Below are positions 13,791 to 22,048 of a DNA stretch of 22,831 bases, piece after piece. Each line of letters begins with the position of its first letter. The first letter of the stretch is position 1. Source of the DNA: a virus; the IMG/VR virus record IMGVR_UViG_3300014913_000084, positions 1-22,831 of that record; one strand, given 5' to 3'. Below the pieces are notes generated by a model. The model was not told where the DNA came from, ran no database searches, and saw only the letters and a list, made by a program, of their open reading frames with translations. The position numbers and the translations under genes were made by a program.

Positions 13791-14391
13791 CAGAGTATGG
13801 CCCGATTCCGATGTCTATATTCTTGGCGGTGGTCCGTCTCTTAATAACGCGAATCTTGATCTGATTCATGATAAGCATGTAATAGGGGTAAATAATGCTT
13901 ATACGCTTGGTGATTGGGTTGATGTCTGTTGGTTTGGTGATGCGAGATGGTATGGTTGGCATTGCGAAGCATTGAAGAGCTTTAAAGGCATGATATACCA
14001 CTGTGCGAATAGGATAAAAGGCCAACGGATAGACCGTGTTAAGAGGGTTGGAAGAGGAAAGTCGCAAGGGTTGGACAGAAGGCCAGAGTATGTCGCGTGG
14101 AATAGGAGTAGCGGTGCAAGTGCTATCAATCTTGCGTATCATCTTGGAGCCAAGAGGATTATTCTTCTTGGCTTTGATATGAGGAAGAGAATCGTAGACG
14201 GTGAAGAACGGCAAAACTGGCATAAGGATCATAAGGTTGTCGGGGCTAAGGCAAATCCGTATCCAAGGTTTTTGCAAGTGTTTCGCCTCATAAATATAGA
14301 CGCGAAAAAACTTGGGGTTGAAATATTGAATGCAACGCCCAACTCATCGATAAAAGATTTTCCTATCGTCGATCTTGAGAGTGTTGTATAG
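13615..14391 (+). CDS. MptE/DUF115-like protein (possible glycosyltransferase), overlapping start
   Basis: 258 residues. The first 58 or so are extremely basic (KILQERRKKRAERRANQK...) and are read from the same DNA as the acidic tail of the preceding gene. The folded domain starts at VWPDSDVYILGGGPSL (GGGPS at 71-75), then HVIGVNNAYTLGDWVDVCWFGD, SSGASAINLAYHLGAKRI and ILLGFDMR, a Rossmann-like pattern as in MptE/DUF115 and related sugar-transfer proteins. GGAGGG at 13604-13609, ideally spaced before ATG 13615, supports the long form; the next in-frame ATG (13729) has no usable SD. It heads a run of three sugar-transfer-like genes. The substrate is unknown. Confidence 0.65.
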   Translation: MKVDRQKILQERRKKRAERRANQKAKVRTKKIEIPPKEMKKKRQELKDRRERESIHKIDRVWPDSDVYILGGGPSLNNANLDLIHDKHVIGVNNAYTLGDWVDVCWFGDARWYGWHCEALKSFKGMIYHCANRIKGQRIDRVKRVGRGKSQGLDRRPEYVAWNRSSGASAINLAYHLGAKRIILLGFDMRKRIVDGEERQNWHKDHKVVGAKANPYPRFLQVFRLINIDAKKLGVEILNATPNSSIKDFPIVDLESVV

Positions 14392-14405
14392 CCGCTATAA
14401 TTATA

Positions 14406-14413
14406 GGGGGGGG
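14406..14413 (+). promoter_or_regulatory. Eight-G tract at the start of a glycosyltransferase gene
   Basis: A run of eight G (14406-14413) lies 3 bases before ATG 14417 and acts as, or replaces, the SD. The frame of this gene is also open upstream through the tract to TTG 14375. Slippage in the tract would change SD spacing, or shift the frame if TTG is used, so it could switch expression on and off. Such switching is inferred only. Confidence 0.4.
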
Positions 14414-14416
14414 TTC

Positions 14417-15139
14417 ATGAAGTGGGCTAATGGGATCGAATGTGTTATTAAGTCTGTAAACGAACCACAACTTGATAGATGCTGCGAATCTGTGTATGCC
14501 CAAACTGTAAAATTTAAGAATGTTGTGCATATAAATGGGATATCGCCGGAATCAAAGGCGGTAAATACTGCTATTAAGCATCTTAGCTGCGAATGGTCTT
14601 TATGGGTTGACGGGGATATGATATTATATTCTGACGCTCATGAAAAAATTCTTGGGATAAATAAAATTTTTAATGTGCGAGTTAATGAAGCTAGGTTTGG
14701 TTTATTCGATCCGTTTTTAGGCAAAGATATATGCTGTTGTATATTAAGAAAGAACTCATTTCTTACAAAATTTAAGTCAAAGAATGTTTTGGATAATGAT
14801 GCTAAATTGGTTCTAGATATGAAAAGGCATGGCAGAAGCAGCTTAAATTTATGGAAGAAGGTAATCGTCGGTACACATTTTGATAGTCCAACTGACTTTC
14901 AAGTGTTCTCAAGATTTTATAGCCGTGGTGTGAAGTACGCAATTGGGCATCCATCCGGTCCGTATTCAGATATATTAAATGTACTTAATAATAAATATGC
15001 GTCTACGAATAATAAGCAGTATATTATAGCGAAAGAAGCATTTGAATTTGGGAGAAAGACTGGTAATTATCCGACTAGTCATGATATATTATTTGATAAA
15101 AAGCTATACGCAGAATGGAAAATGACAAGATCACTATAG
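14417..15139 (+). CDS. Glycosyltransferase-like protein (GT-A type)
   Basis: 240 residues. Residues 7-40 (IECVIKSVNEPQLDRCCESV, then NVVHING) resemble the nucleotide-sugar binding start of GT-A glycosyltransferases. CEWSLWVDGDMILYSD (D65-G-D67) looks like the metal-binding DxD motif, and HFDSPTDFQVFSRFYSRGVK follows. ATG 14417 is preferred over TTG 14375, which lies inside the upstream gene. An eight-G tract sits in the SD position. The last 25 bases overlap the next glycosyltransferase-like gene. The donor and acceptor sugars are unknown. Confidence 0.6.
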   Translation: MKWANGIECVIKSVNEPQLDRCCESVYAQTVKFKNVVHINGISPESKAVNTAIKHLSCEWSLWVDGDMILYSDAHEKILGINKIFNVRVNEARFGLFDPFLGKDICCCILRKNSFLTKFKSKNVLDNDAKLVLDMKRHGRSSLNLWKKVIVGTHFDSPTDFQVFSRFYSRGVKYAIGHPSGPYSDILNVLNNKYASTNNKQYIIAKEAFEFGRKTGNYPTSHDILFDKKLYAEWKMTRSL

Positions 15140-15786
15140 TGACGATGCTATATAATAATTGGTGTGATAATTATGGTGAGTCATATGTGTCGAAGATTAT
15201 CAATATGATAAAACGTAATATAACTGTACCATATAAGTTTGTATGTTTTACTGACAGAGATGATCTTTGCTCTAATCATGATTACTTTGTTCGTATGCCT
15301 AGCGATGTAGCTGCTATGTGGAAAAGGCTTCCTAAATTTTATATGCATTCGAGTAATGCCGGGCTGGATGGGAGAGTGTTATTTTTTGATCTTGATATCA
15401 TTATAGTTGATAACATCGATATTTTTGCTAAATACAATGGGCATTTTTGCGGTGTTGCGCCGCATATGAGATCTAATAGAAAAACAGGTCATATTGGAGG
15501 GTCTGTGTTGTCGTTTGTGGGAGGAACGACTGGGTATTTATGGGATGAAGTGTATTCTAATGTTGAAAAATATTCTAATGGCAAATACCAGGGGAATGAA
15601 AGATTTATTCTTAGGGATTTATTGGATAACTCTGATTATTGGCAAGACTTATACCCGAAAAAGCTTGTGAGCTATAAGTTTAATTGCAAATGCGGGGTCC
15701 CTAATGGTGCGTCGATTATTCAGTTTCATGGCAGACCAAGGCCGCACGAAGTAAATGCCGAATGGGTGAAGGAGCATTGGAGATGA
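15115..15786 (+). CDS. Glycosyltransferase-like protein (GT8-like)
   Basis: 223 residues. KITIVTMLYNNW (about 5-16), PYKFVCFTDRDD (about 39-50), then GRVLFFDLDIIIVDNID with D92-L-D94 as the DxD metal site, GHIGGSVLSFVGGTTGYLWDEV, YQGNERFILRDLL and a late IIQFHGRPRPHEV form the order seen in GT8-like and related GT-A transferases. It overlaps the previous gene by 25 bases and shares ATGA with the next, so the cassette is translationally coupled. It likely adds a hexose-type sugar to a phage or host surface component; the acceptor is unknown. Confidence 0.7.
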   Translation: MENDKITIVTMLYNNWCDNYGESYVSKIINMIKRNITVPYKFVCFTDRDDLCSNHDYFVRMPSDVAAMWKRLPKFYMHSSNAGLDGRVLFFDLDIIIVDNIDIFAKYNGHFCGVAPHMRSNRKTGHIGGSVLSFVGGTTGYLWDEVYSNVEKYSNGKYQGNERFILRDLLDNSDYWQDLYPKKLVSYKFNCKCGVPNGASIIQFHGRPRPHEVNAEWVKEHWR

Positions 15787-16091
15787 TAAATTTTGAATCT
15801 GTCGTTATAGAAAATAAGGGTGATGGCCCAAAAGGCGGGTGGGGGACTAAAGTCACAGACGAGTATGGGAATCCAATAAATGGGATTAAAAGCCTTACGA
15901 TTCACGTCCCTGCTGATGGCGTTGTCACTGCTGACATAACGATGTATTGTTCAAATTTGAAGATATGTGCTGACCATACGAATGTGGAAGAGTGCTGTCC
16001 AATTCTTGGTATCTCAATGCTAAATCGACATAAAGGCAGGGCGAGGATTGTTCCTTATAAGGACGAAAAGAATTACGACAAAGGAGAATAA
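15783..16091 (+). CDS. Hypothetical phage protein
   Basis: 102 residues, MINFESVVIENKGDGPKGGW.... The first 60 residues are beta-like and polar, with GVVTADITMYCSNLKI. A Cys-rich segment follows (CADHTNVEECCPI), then a basic end. ATG 15783 overlaps the preceding TGA, and AAGGAG (15769-15774) is 8 bases upstream; a Met at 15762 has weaker support. Not recognised; its presence between sugar-transfer and sulfotransferase genes says little about function. Confidence 0.55.
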   Translation: MINFESVVIENKGDGPKGGWGTKVTDEYGNPINGIKSLTIHVPADGVVTADITMYCSNLKICADHTNVEECCPILGISMLNRHKGRARIVPYKDEKNYDKGE

Positions 16092-16094
16092 CCA

Positions 16095-16823
16095 GTGACA
16101 GAAACTTTTTTTGATAGGCCGATATTGATAACTGGCGCAGCTCGTAGCGGGACATCCATGACTGCTGGTGTTATAAGTATCTGTGGCCCGTTTGGTGGGA
16201 AGACATCAGGCCCTACGAGGTATAATAGGAAAGGCATGTTTGAAAACTCTGATATACGTAATCGTGTTGTGAAACCTTTTCTAAAAAAATATGGGTACGA
16301 TCCTATGGGGCAGAAGCCGTTGCCTGATATTACTTTGATGAAAAAAGTGTCAAGGGATGATGTTGTTATATCTGAACTCAAAAGTCGTGTTATGAAGACG
16401 ATAAAATCTCAAGGCTATAATGGCAAATCGAGATGGTATTACAAAGGCGCGAAACTCTGTTTACTGTTCCCTATATGGAATGAAATGTTCCCAAATGCCG
16501 ATTGGATTATTGTCAGAAGGGACGCAGAAGACATTGTTAGGTCTTGCCTAAAGACTTCGTTCATGCGTGCTTATACGGGGCGATCTGGATGGCTTGGATG
16601 GGTTTCTGAACATGAAGCAAGGTTTGAAGAAATGGCCGATGCAGGGATAAAGATACAAGAAGTATGGCCTCAGAGAATGATAAATGGTGATTTTACCGGC
16701 ATTCAGAACGTCGTTAATAATCTCGGTCTTAACTGGGATAATAGAATATTGCAGAAAGTGAAAGAATTTGTCGAACCGAAATTATGGAATAGAGGTGCCG
16801 GTAGGAACGGGAAATCCTCATGA
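16095..16823 (+). CDS. Sulfotransferase-family protein
   Basis: 242 residues, GTG start with AAGGAG (16081-16086) 8 bases upstream. PILITGAARSGTSMTAGVI (9-27) matches the PAPS 5'-phosphosulfate loop of sulfotransferases (consensus near RSGTS). NADWIIVRRDAEDIVRS (134-150) matches the 3'-phosphate binding segment, with R141/R142 and S150. MFEN and the late TGIQNVVNNLGL also fit the family. It likely transfers sulfate from host-made PAPS to a sugar or other acceptor. It follows three sugar-transfer-like genes directly, so a sulfated glycan is a reasonable inference. P-loop kinases are the main alternative. Confidence 0.72.
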   Translation: MTETFFDRPILITGAARSGTSMTAGVISICGPFGGKTSGPTRYNRKGMFENSDIRNRVVKPFLKKYGYDPMGQKPLPDITLMKKVSRDDVVISELKSRVMKTIKSQGYNGKSRWYYKGAKLCLLFPIWNEMFPNADWIIVRRDAEDIVRSCLKTSFMRAYTGRSGWLGWVSEHEARFEEMADAGIKIQEVWPQRMINGDFTGIQNVVNNLGLNWDNRILQKVKEFVEPKLWNRGAGRNGKSS

Positions 16824-16833
16824 GAGGTGAATT

Positions 16834-17202
16834 ATGGCTAGAGTTATCAGTGGTGAAGTAAAAGAGATAATTGATACTGATATAGACGTAGGGCCTTTTG
16901 TAAAAGCTGCAAATTTGGTTGTTACAGAAGTTCTTGGCAGCACAAGTCTAAGTGATGATCTTTTAAAAGAAATTGAGAGATGGTTTTCAGCTCATTTAGT
17001 TGCTATAAGAGATCAAAAACCGGCAAGGGAAAGAGTTGATGATACTGAGGTGTATTATCAAGGAGAGACTGGATTTGGGCTTGACTCTACGTTATATGGT
17101 CAACAGGTTGTACTGCTCGATACTACTGGTAGAATGAAGAATATCGGGAAGAAATCTGTTGTTTTTAATGCAATTGATCTTGATTTAAGCGACAATTATT
17201 AG
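16834..17202 (+). CDS. Head-tail connector-type protein
   Basis: 122 residues, MARVISGEVKEIIDTDIDVG.... The N-terminal part (VKAANLVVTEVL, SLSDDLLKEIERWFSAHLVA) is helical, as in gp6-like head-tail connector proteins. It is followed by DDTEVYYQGETGFGLDSTLYGQ and LLDTTGRM, a phrase I associate with small connector proteins encoded after capsid genes. GAGGTGA lies upstream of ATG 16834. This returns the operon to virion assembly after the sugar-related genes. Confidence 0.6.
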   Translation: MARVISGEVKEIIDTDIDVGPFVKAANLVVTEVLGSTSLSDDLLKEIERWFSAHLVAIRDQKPARERVDDTEVYYQGETGFGLDSTLYGQQVVLLDTTGRMKNIGKKSVVFNAIDLDLSDNY

Positions 17203-17212
17203 AGGTGCCGGT

Positions 17213-17632
17213 ATGGTAAGAATAGTTGCTATGTGGGAACATGGTTGGAATGTACCAATTATAGAGATAAATCAATGGGAGATGTTATTAAGGTCGTTTA
17301 AGATAAATAAATTGTTTATGTGCCCAGTGTCCGGCCTATTGCCATACAGGAATGTAGGTCTCGAAGAGCATAACGATTTGTATGATGTTATAAAAATCAG
17401 TAAAAAGTTCGATATTGTATTTGTTGATGAACGAGGAGATATGCGATTGAGTGAATTCAAGCATCCTAAAAATGCGTTATATGTATTTGGGAAAGGCTCT
17501 TCAGATATTTACAATATGAAAAAAAGATCTCATAAGTCTGTTAGGATAGAAACTCCCAGTAAAAAACCATTAATGTTTGGGTCTGAAGCGTGTGCGATAG
17601 TTTTATATGATAGGTTTATGAAGGAGCGTTAG
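17213..17632 (+). CDS. SPOUT (TrmH/SpoU)-methyltransferase-like protein
   Basis: 139 residues. The C-terminal half, FDIVFVDERGDMRL, HPKNALYVFGKGS, SVRIETPSKKPLMFGSEACA and IVLYDRF, resembles the trefoil-knot cofactor site of SPOUT RNA methyltransferases in order and spacing (GxG-type turn after a VFG strand, a small-residue turn, then an A-rich final helix). It is short and lacks obvious RNA-recognition extras. The gene starts 10 bases after the connector gene with AGAGGTG as SD. A methyltransferase here is unexpected among structural genes. The call is by resemblance only. Confidence 0.42.
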   Translation: MVRIVAMWEHGWNVPIIEINQWEMLLRSFKINKLFMCPVSGLLPYRNVGLEEHNDLYDVIKISKKFDIVFVDERGDMRLSEFKHPKNALYVFGKGSSDIYNMKKRSHKSVRIETPSKKPLMFGSEACAIVLYDRFMKER

Positions 17633-17634
17633 TA

Positions 17635-19341
17635 ATGGCTGCGACAATTACTAACAATATGACGTTGGTAAATAGTGCCGAGACAACTGGCGACTGGTAT
17701 ACGTCTACTGGCAAGATAGCTGCGTACAGCGGATTTAACCGTGAAGGCACATATTGCATGGGGATGTCTGTAAGTAGGACGGAAGAATATTGTTACGACA
17801 CTGTAACGTCTGTTGACCTAACTAACAAGATTGTATTCTCGTGGATGTTATGTACAGGTGCGGCTGATACCCAAGCTAATGGTGGGTTTCAAATAGTTTT
17901 GGGCGATGGGACGAATACGAGAGGGTATTATGTTGGAGGCCGTGATAATTTTGCATTCCAAGTCACTGCAAATCAAGCGTGGTCGTGCTTTATTTTAGAT
18001 ACATCTAAACTTTCGTCGTTTTCGTATACACAACATGCTGGTAGCTCAGCTCCATCATTAACTGCAATTACACAGATTGGTTGTGGTTGTACAACTACAT
18101 CCAAAGCACTCGGTGGTGCTGATAACTTTTTTTGGGATGTTATAAGATACATTTCAAATGATGGGTCAGCGGCATTGACTATTACTGGCGGGTCTTCTGG
18201 TACGCCTGCGACATTTAGCGATATTGAAGCTGATGATATTTCGACATCAACTGGGAAGGCATATGGTGTCATAAGAGAACTTGCGTCTGGTGTATATGAG
18301 CTTCAAGCCCCAATTCAATTTGGTGATGATTCAGGAACAAATTCTATATATTTTTCTGATACGGATGCGACAATAGTTTTCGCTGATGCGGCTGTTAAAG
18401 ATTCATATTTTAAAATAAAAGTTGTTGGCAATTCGACTGGCAAAACGTATTTTAAACTTGGCGAGAAGGTTGGAAGTGGCGATACTGCAGTTGGGTCAAA
18501 GGGGATTACGTTTCAGGCTCCATCGAGTCCTGTTGTTGGCCAATTTGATTTTTCAGATTCGGATATAGGAAACGCGACTGATGAAGGTGTATATATTTAT
18601 GGAACAAAATTTTTTAGGCTTGATGGCGGGATCATATTGTCCTCTGACGCAACAAATGGCATTGGGCATGAATTTATAGGGAATACGGTTGACTCATGTG
18701 GGCAAGTTGATTTGGGGAGAGTCGTTGTAAGAAATAATGTTTTTGCATCGACGATTGATAGCTATGGAGGGACAAATCCTGATGGGTCAGCCATTTTATG
18801 GAATTCCAATATCAATATAAAAAATTGTGATTTTAGAAATAATTCTGATGCTACATATGATCTGCATGCTATTCAACATGATACCGCTGGGACATTTACA
18901 TATGATGGGTTGGTATTTCTTGGTAATGATTATGATATTCATTTTACTCCTGCAAGTGGCGATTTAACAATCAATGCATCGAATGATGCCAATCCGAACA
19001 CATCTGAAATTGAGGGAACTGGCACAGTTACGATAAATAATGCCGTAACTGTACTTGTGAAAGTTCAAGACAAAGACTTGAATGATATACAGTATGTTCA
19101 GGTAGCTGTCTACAAGACAAGTGATCGGACAGAGATTATGAATAAAGACACCGACTCGAACGGAGAAGCATCTGAGAGTTTTAATTATTTGTCAGATACT
19201 GGCATAGAAGTAAGGTGTAGGAAGGCGAGTAGTGGATCAACAAAATATAAAAATTTTTCGACATTGGGCACGATTACTTCGAGTGGATATACGTTGCTTG
19301 TCACACTTGAAGAAGATCCTAATAATAATGCAACTACTTAG
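17635..19341 (+). CDS. Virion structural protein, lectin-like then beta-helix-like
   Basis: 568 residues, rich in Gly, Ser, Thr and Asp. Residues about 1-180 look like a beta-sandwich (VNSAETTGDWYTSTG, FQIVLGDGTNTRGYYVGG, FFWDVIRYI), as in carbohydrate-binding domains. About 220-470 show short recurring strands and turns (FKIKVVGNSTGKTYF, GGIILSSDATNGIG, NINIKNCDFRNNSDATYDL) typical of right-handed beta-helix fibres. The end (VLVKVQDKDLNDIQYVQVAV, then NGEASESFNYL) resembles an Ig-like domain. ATG 17635 lies 2 bases after the previous stop, with AAGGAG upstream. Probably surface-exposed on the virion. Confidence 0.6.
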   Translation: MAATITNNMTLVNSAETTGDWYTSTGKIAAYSGFNREGTYCMGMSVSRTEEYCYDTVTSVDLTNKIVFSWMLCTGAADTQANGGFQIVLGDGTNTRGYYVGGRDNFAFQVTANQAWSCFILDTSKLSSFSYTQHAGSSAPSLTAITQIGCGCTTTSKALGGADNFFWDVIRYISNDGSAALTITGGSSGTPATFSDIEADDISTSTGKAYGVIRELASGVYELQAPIQFGDDSGTNSIYFSDTDATIVFADAAVKDSYFKIKVVGNSTGKTYFKLGEKVGSGDTAVGSKGITFQAPSSPVVGQFDFSDSDIGNATDEGVYIYGTKFFRLDGGIILSSDATNGIGHEFIGNTVDSCGQVDLGRVVVRNNVFASTIDSYGGTNPDGSAILWNSNINIKNCDFRNNSDATYDLHAIQHDTAGTFTYDGLVFLGNDYDIHFTPASGDLTINASNDANPNTSEIEGTGTVTINNAVTVLVKVQDKDLNDIQYVQVAVYKTSDRTEIMNKDTDSNGEASESFNYLSDTGIEVRCRKASSGSTKYKNFSTLGTITSSGYTLLVTLEEDPNNNATT

Positions 19342-19355
19342 GGAGGTTATGTGAT

Positions 19356-21845
19356 ATGGCGACAATATTGGGCGGTGATATCACCGTAGAATACTTATCT
19401 AACAATAGACAGAAGCTTCTTTATTGGTCCGGGTCATCATCTGGGACAAGGACAATTAATGAAGTATATTCTGCGATGGCAACTCTTTTGGATGAAGAAA
19501 CGACTATTGATGATGGGACATGCTTCAGCGCTGAGACCCCTGTCGAATATACGATAGGAAAGATCGATGCTGGTGATAATGACCCTTGGTTTATACAATT
19601 TGATTGTATGGAACATATAACTGGTGGAGCGTTACAGACGAGTGGTTGGGCTAGAAGCGTTGGATCTAATTCAGGTATAGTCATCGTTCCAGTCACAGCT
19701 TCTTCAAACAATATCGTTTCTGGGGATGTCGGAAATGATATAACACATGCCGATGGCGACTCTGGTACTCTGCTCGAAGTTATAGATACCGGGGGAACGA
19801 ATGATTATCTGGTTATCAGGCCTGATTCTTCAGCTTTGGATGATAATTTCGATTCGACAACTGGTAACTTGACATGCAATTCGCATACTGCACCACAGAA
19901 TGCTGCAGCTACGACTGGCGAAATGATCTGGGCGAATCTGTATTCTATTGGTACGATAGAAGGTGACATTCATCTATATCTGTATCAGGGGACTATAGGC
20001 GATGACTCCAGAGAAAGGGTTTATTCTTGGAATGACAGTACTCAAGATTGGTGGGGTGATGGCCATATAGATTTATGTGTTGCTATCAAGGATATAACAG
20101 CATCAACATGGTCTATTATCGATAATGGATATGTGACTGTTCTTGCACGTAAATATAGTACGCTATATGACAATTTTGAGGTCGCATGCTCTACTACGTC
20201 TGGTGGTAGAAACCCGATTCCTCTTGCTACTGCACCGGACCTTGATAATACTACTGGATATAAAAGTATTACCACTACGGCTGTTTCGACAGATGATTTT
20301 TCTGTTGGTGATGAGATTGAAGGTGCGACATCCGGTGCTAGAGCGATCATAACAAGTATAACTGGTTCATCTCCGACGTATACATTTCATTACTATCTTG
20401 TCGATGATCCATTGACCGATTTTCAGACTGCCGCAGAAACGATCACTAACAATGACGCAACCGGGTCTGCTACGAAGGATGGAAATGCACCGGCAGATCA
20501 AGGGCCAGCGTTAGCTACGTGGTTTACTAATAATACGGAGCCAACGATAGGCTCTGGTGGTCATACACATACGACTTATGATATTGATGATGATGGGACT
20601 GATGAGAATTATGCTATAACGATAGATTGTAATCAGAACCCATTAAGCGAAGTGTATGAATGGCTGAAATATATCACGAGAAGGGGAAACACTGCAACAA
20701 CTGATACTGATGGCATAGAAGCTGAACAGTATATCGGTGGTGAAGCTTTTTTGAAATGGACTGGTTCTGTAAGTGGGACTATTGCTGAAGGCGCTGACGT
20801 AACACAAGCAACTACTGGTGCGACTGGTATTATTCAAGCGTATGATGCGACGAATAAAGTAATGCAGTTAAGAAATGTCAGAGGGACATTTTCAACTGGT
20901 TATGTTGTCACTGATAATGATAATTCAGGTACAGTGACAATCGATGATACAGCAACGAATTTTTCTCCGAAGAAACAAGCCCCATTTGGAACCTTTGCTG
21001 GTGGCACATTTTTTGGCGCAAGAGGCGTTTTGCTGTCTGATTGGCTTAGTTCTGATGAGAACTCTTTTATTCTTACTCCGATGGAAGGTGGTACGAAAGA
21101 GAGACCAACTGCGATAACAATATCCGTTACGAATTTAGTCGGGACAGACGAGACCACTACAACTGATGATAGGGTTGCTGTGTTTAGGTTGACCGGCTCT
21201 GGTGGGGATATAGATAAGAGCGAGTATACATGTGCTGGCGGTGAATCAATCGGGGATACGACAATTGTTACTGGTTCTATAACACAAGACACTCCTGGCA
21301 AAACGACTGGTGGCTCTTTAGTCCTCGTTGATAACGACGATAATAATGCTGAGTATAAAATAAGATATTCTTCATGGTCTTCGTCAACATTTACACTCGC
21401 AAATATAGATATTGCTGCGGCAGATGCTGGTACAGATACAGATACGGTTGTCGAATCTGGTGCGTTTACAAATGCAAAACGTGGTGATCTTGTATACAAT
21501 CATGATAGGTCAGCGGTGTCTTATATAGAAAGTGTTGATGATGCGAATACGATACAAATATCACCAGCGATATCTGGACAAACAACCGGCGACCATATTG
21601 AAATAAACTGCGTTCCGATAGTAACGACATCGAGCGATAATGTTTACGTCCCATTGCTTGATAAACATGCCGCGAGTTCGTCTGAGAGCGTGTCTATAAT
21701 TTATTCATCGGCAATTTATTATCGTGTTAAGGTACGTAATACTAGGGCTACCACTAAAATTAAACCGTTTTCAGTAGACGATTCTACTAGTGGTTCTGAT
21801 AAATCAACTGCTGTGATTAGGACGGAGGATACTGTTATAACATAA
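19356..21845 (+). CDS. Large repeat-containing virion structural protein
   Basis: 829 residues. The N-terminus, MATILGGDITVEYLSNNRQK, followed by RTINEVYSAMATLLDEE, is of a type I associate with large virion proteins of environmental phages. A module with the pattern F-x-V-G-D-x-I-x-G-A-T-S-G-A-x-x-x-I appears at about 315-372 and 475-527, and a weaker form at about 118-172; each ends in a strand and (A)(T/E)xI(T)NND-like or TGYVVTDND phrases. The protein is acidic and Thr/Ser-rich, with one tryptophan-rich patch (TQDWWGDGHIDL). GGGAGG at 19341-19346 lies 9 bases before ATG 19356. A tail-fibre, baseplate or appendage role is likely; no enzyme motif was seen. Confidence 0.6.
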   Translation: MATILGGDITVEYLSNNRQKLLYWSGSSSGTRTINEVYSAMATLLDEETTIDDGTCFSAETPVEYTIGKIDAGDNDPWFIQFDCMEHITGGALQTSGWARSVGSNSGIVIVPVTASSNNIVSGDVGNDITHADGDSGTLLEVIDTGGTNDYLVIRPDSSALDDNFDSTTGNLTCNSHTAPQNAAATTGEMIWANLYSIGTIEGDIHLYLYQGTIGDDSRERVYSWNDSTQDWWGDGHIDLCVAIKDITASTWSIIDNGYVTVLARKYSTLYDNFEVACSTTSGGRNPIPLATAPDLDNTTGYKSITTTAVSTDDFSVGDEIEGATSGARAIITSITGSSPTYTFHYYLVDDPLTDFQTAAETITNNDATGSATKDGNAPADQGPALATWFTNNTEPTIGSGGHTHTTYDIDDDGTDENYAITIDCNQNPLSEVYEWLKYITRRGNTATTDTDGIEAEQYIGGEAFLKWTGSVSGTIAEGADVTQATTGATGIIQAYDATNKVMQLRNVRGTFSTGYVVTDNDNSGTVTIDDTATNFSPKKQAPFGTFAGGTFFGARGVLLSDWLSSDENSFILTPMEGGTKERPTAITISVTNLVGTDETTTTDDRVAVFRLTGSGGDIDKSEYTCAGGESIGDTTIVTGSITQDTPGKTTGGSLVLVDNDDNNAEYKIRYSSWSSSTFTLANIDIAAADAGTDTDTVVESGAFTNAKRGDLVYNHDRSAVSYIESVDDANTIQISPAISGQTTGDHIEINCVPIVTTSSDNVYVPLLDKHAASSSESVSIIYSSAIYYRVKVRNTRATTKIKPFSVDDSTSGSDKSTAVIRTEDTVIT

Positions 21846-22048
21846 TGTATAATATCGATTCGTTAAGACATGGGATAGAAAGCGCAAAGAAGAACATTGC
21901 TACTTTTGAAGATGCTATTATAAAAGAGAAGGAAACTATCAAGGAGTATAGGTTTATGATAAAGCATCTTGAAGATAAAAAGGCAAAATCTGAAGAGCTT
22001 GATGCTAAAAAGGTAAAGAATGACAATAAGGACGGATCTAACTGTTGA
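21845..22048 (+). CDS. Small coiled-coil protein
   Basis: 67 residues, almost entirely helical and charged: IESAKKNIATFEDAIIKEKE, then TIKEYRFMIKHLEDKKAKSEEL, with heptad-like spacing of Ile, Leu and Phe, ending KDGSNC. ATG 21845 overlaps the preceding stop (TAATG), and the gene overlaps the next by 29 bases. Perhaps a trimerisation or chaperone-like partner of the neighbouring fibre-type proteins; this is a guess from context. Confidence 0.6.
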   Translation: MYNIDSLRHGIESAKKNIATFEDAIIKEKETIKEYRFMIKHLEDKKAKSEELDAKKVKNDNKDGSNC

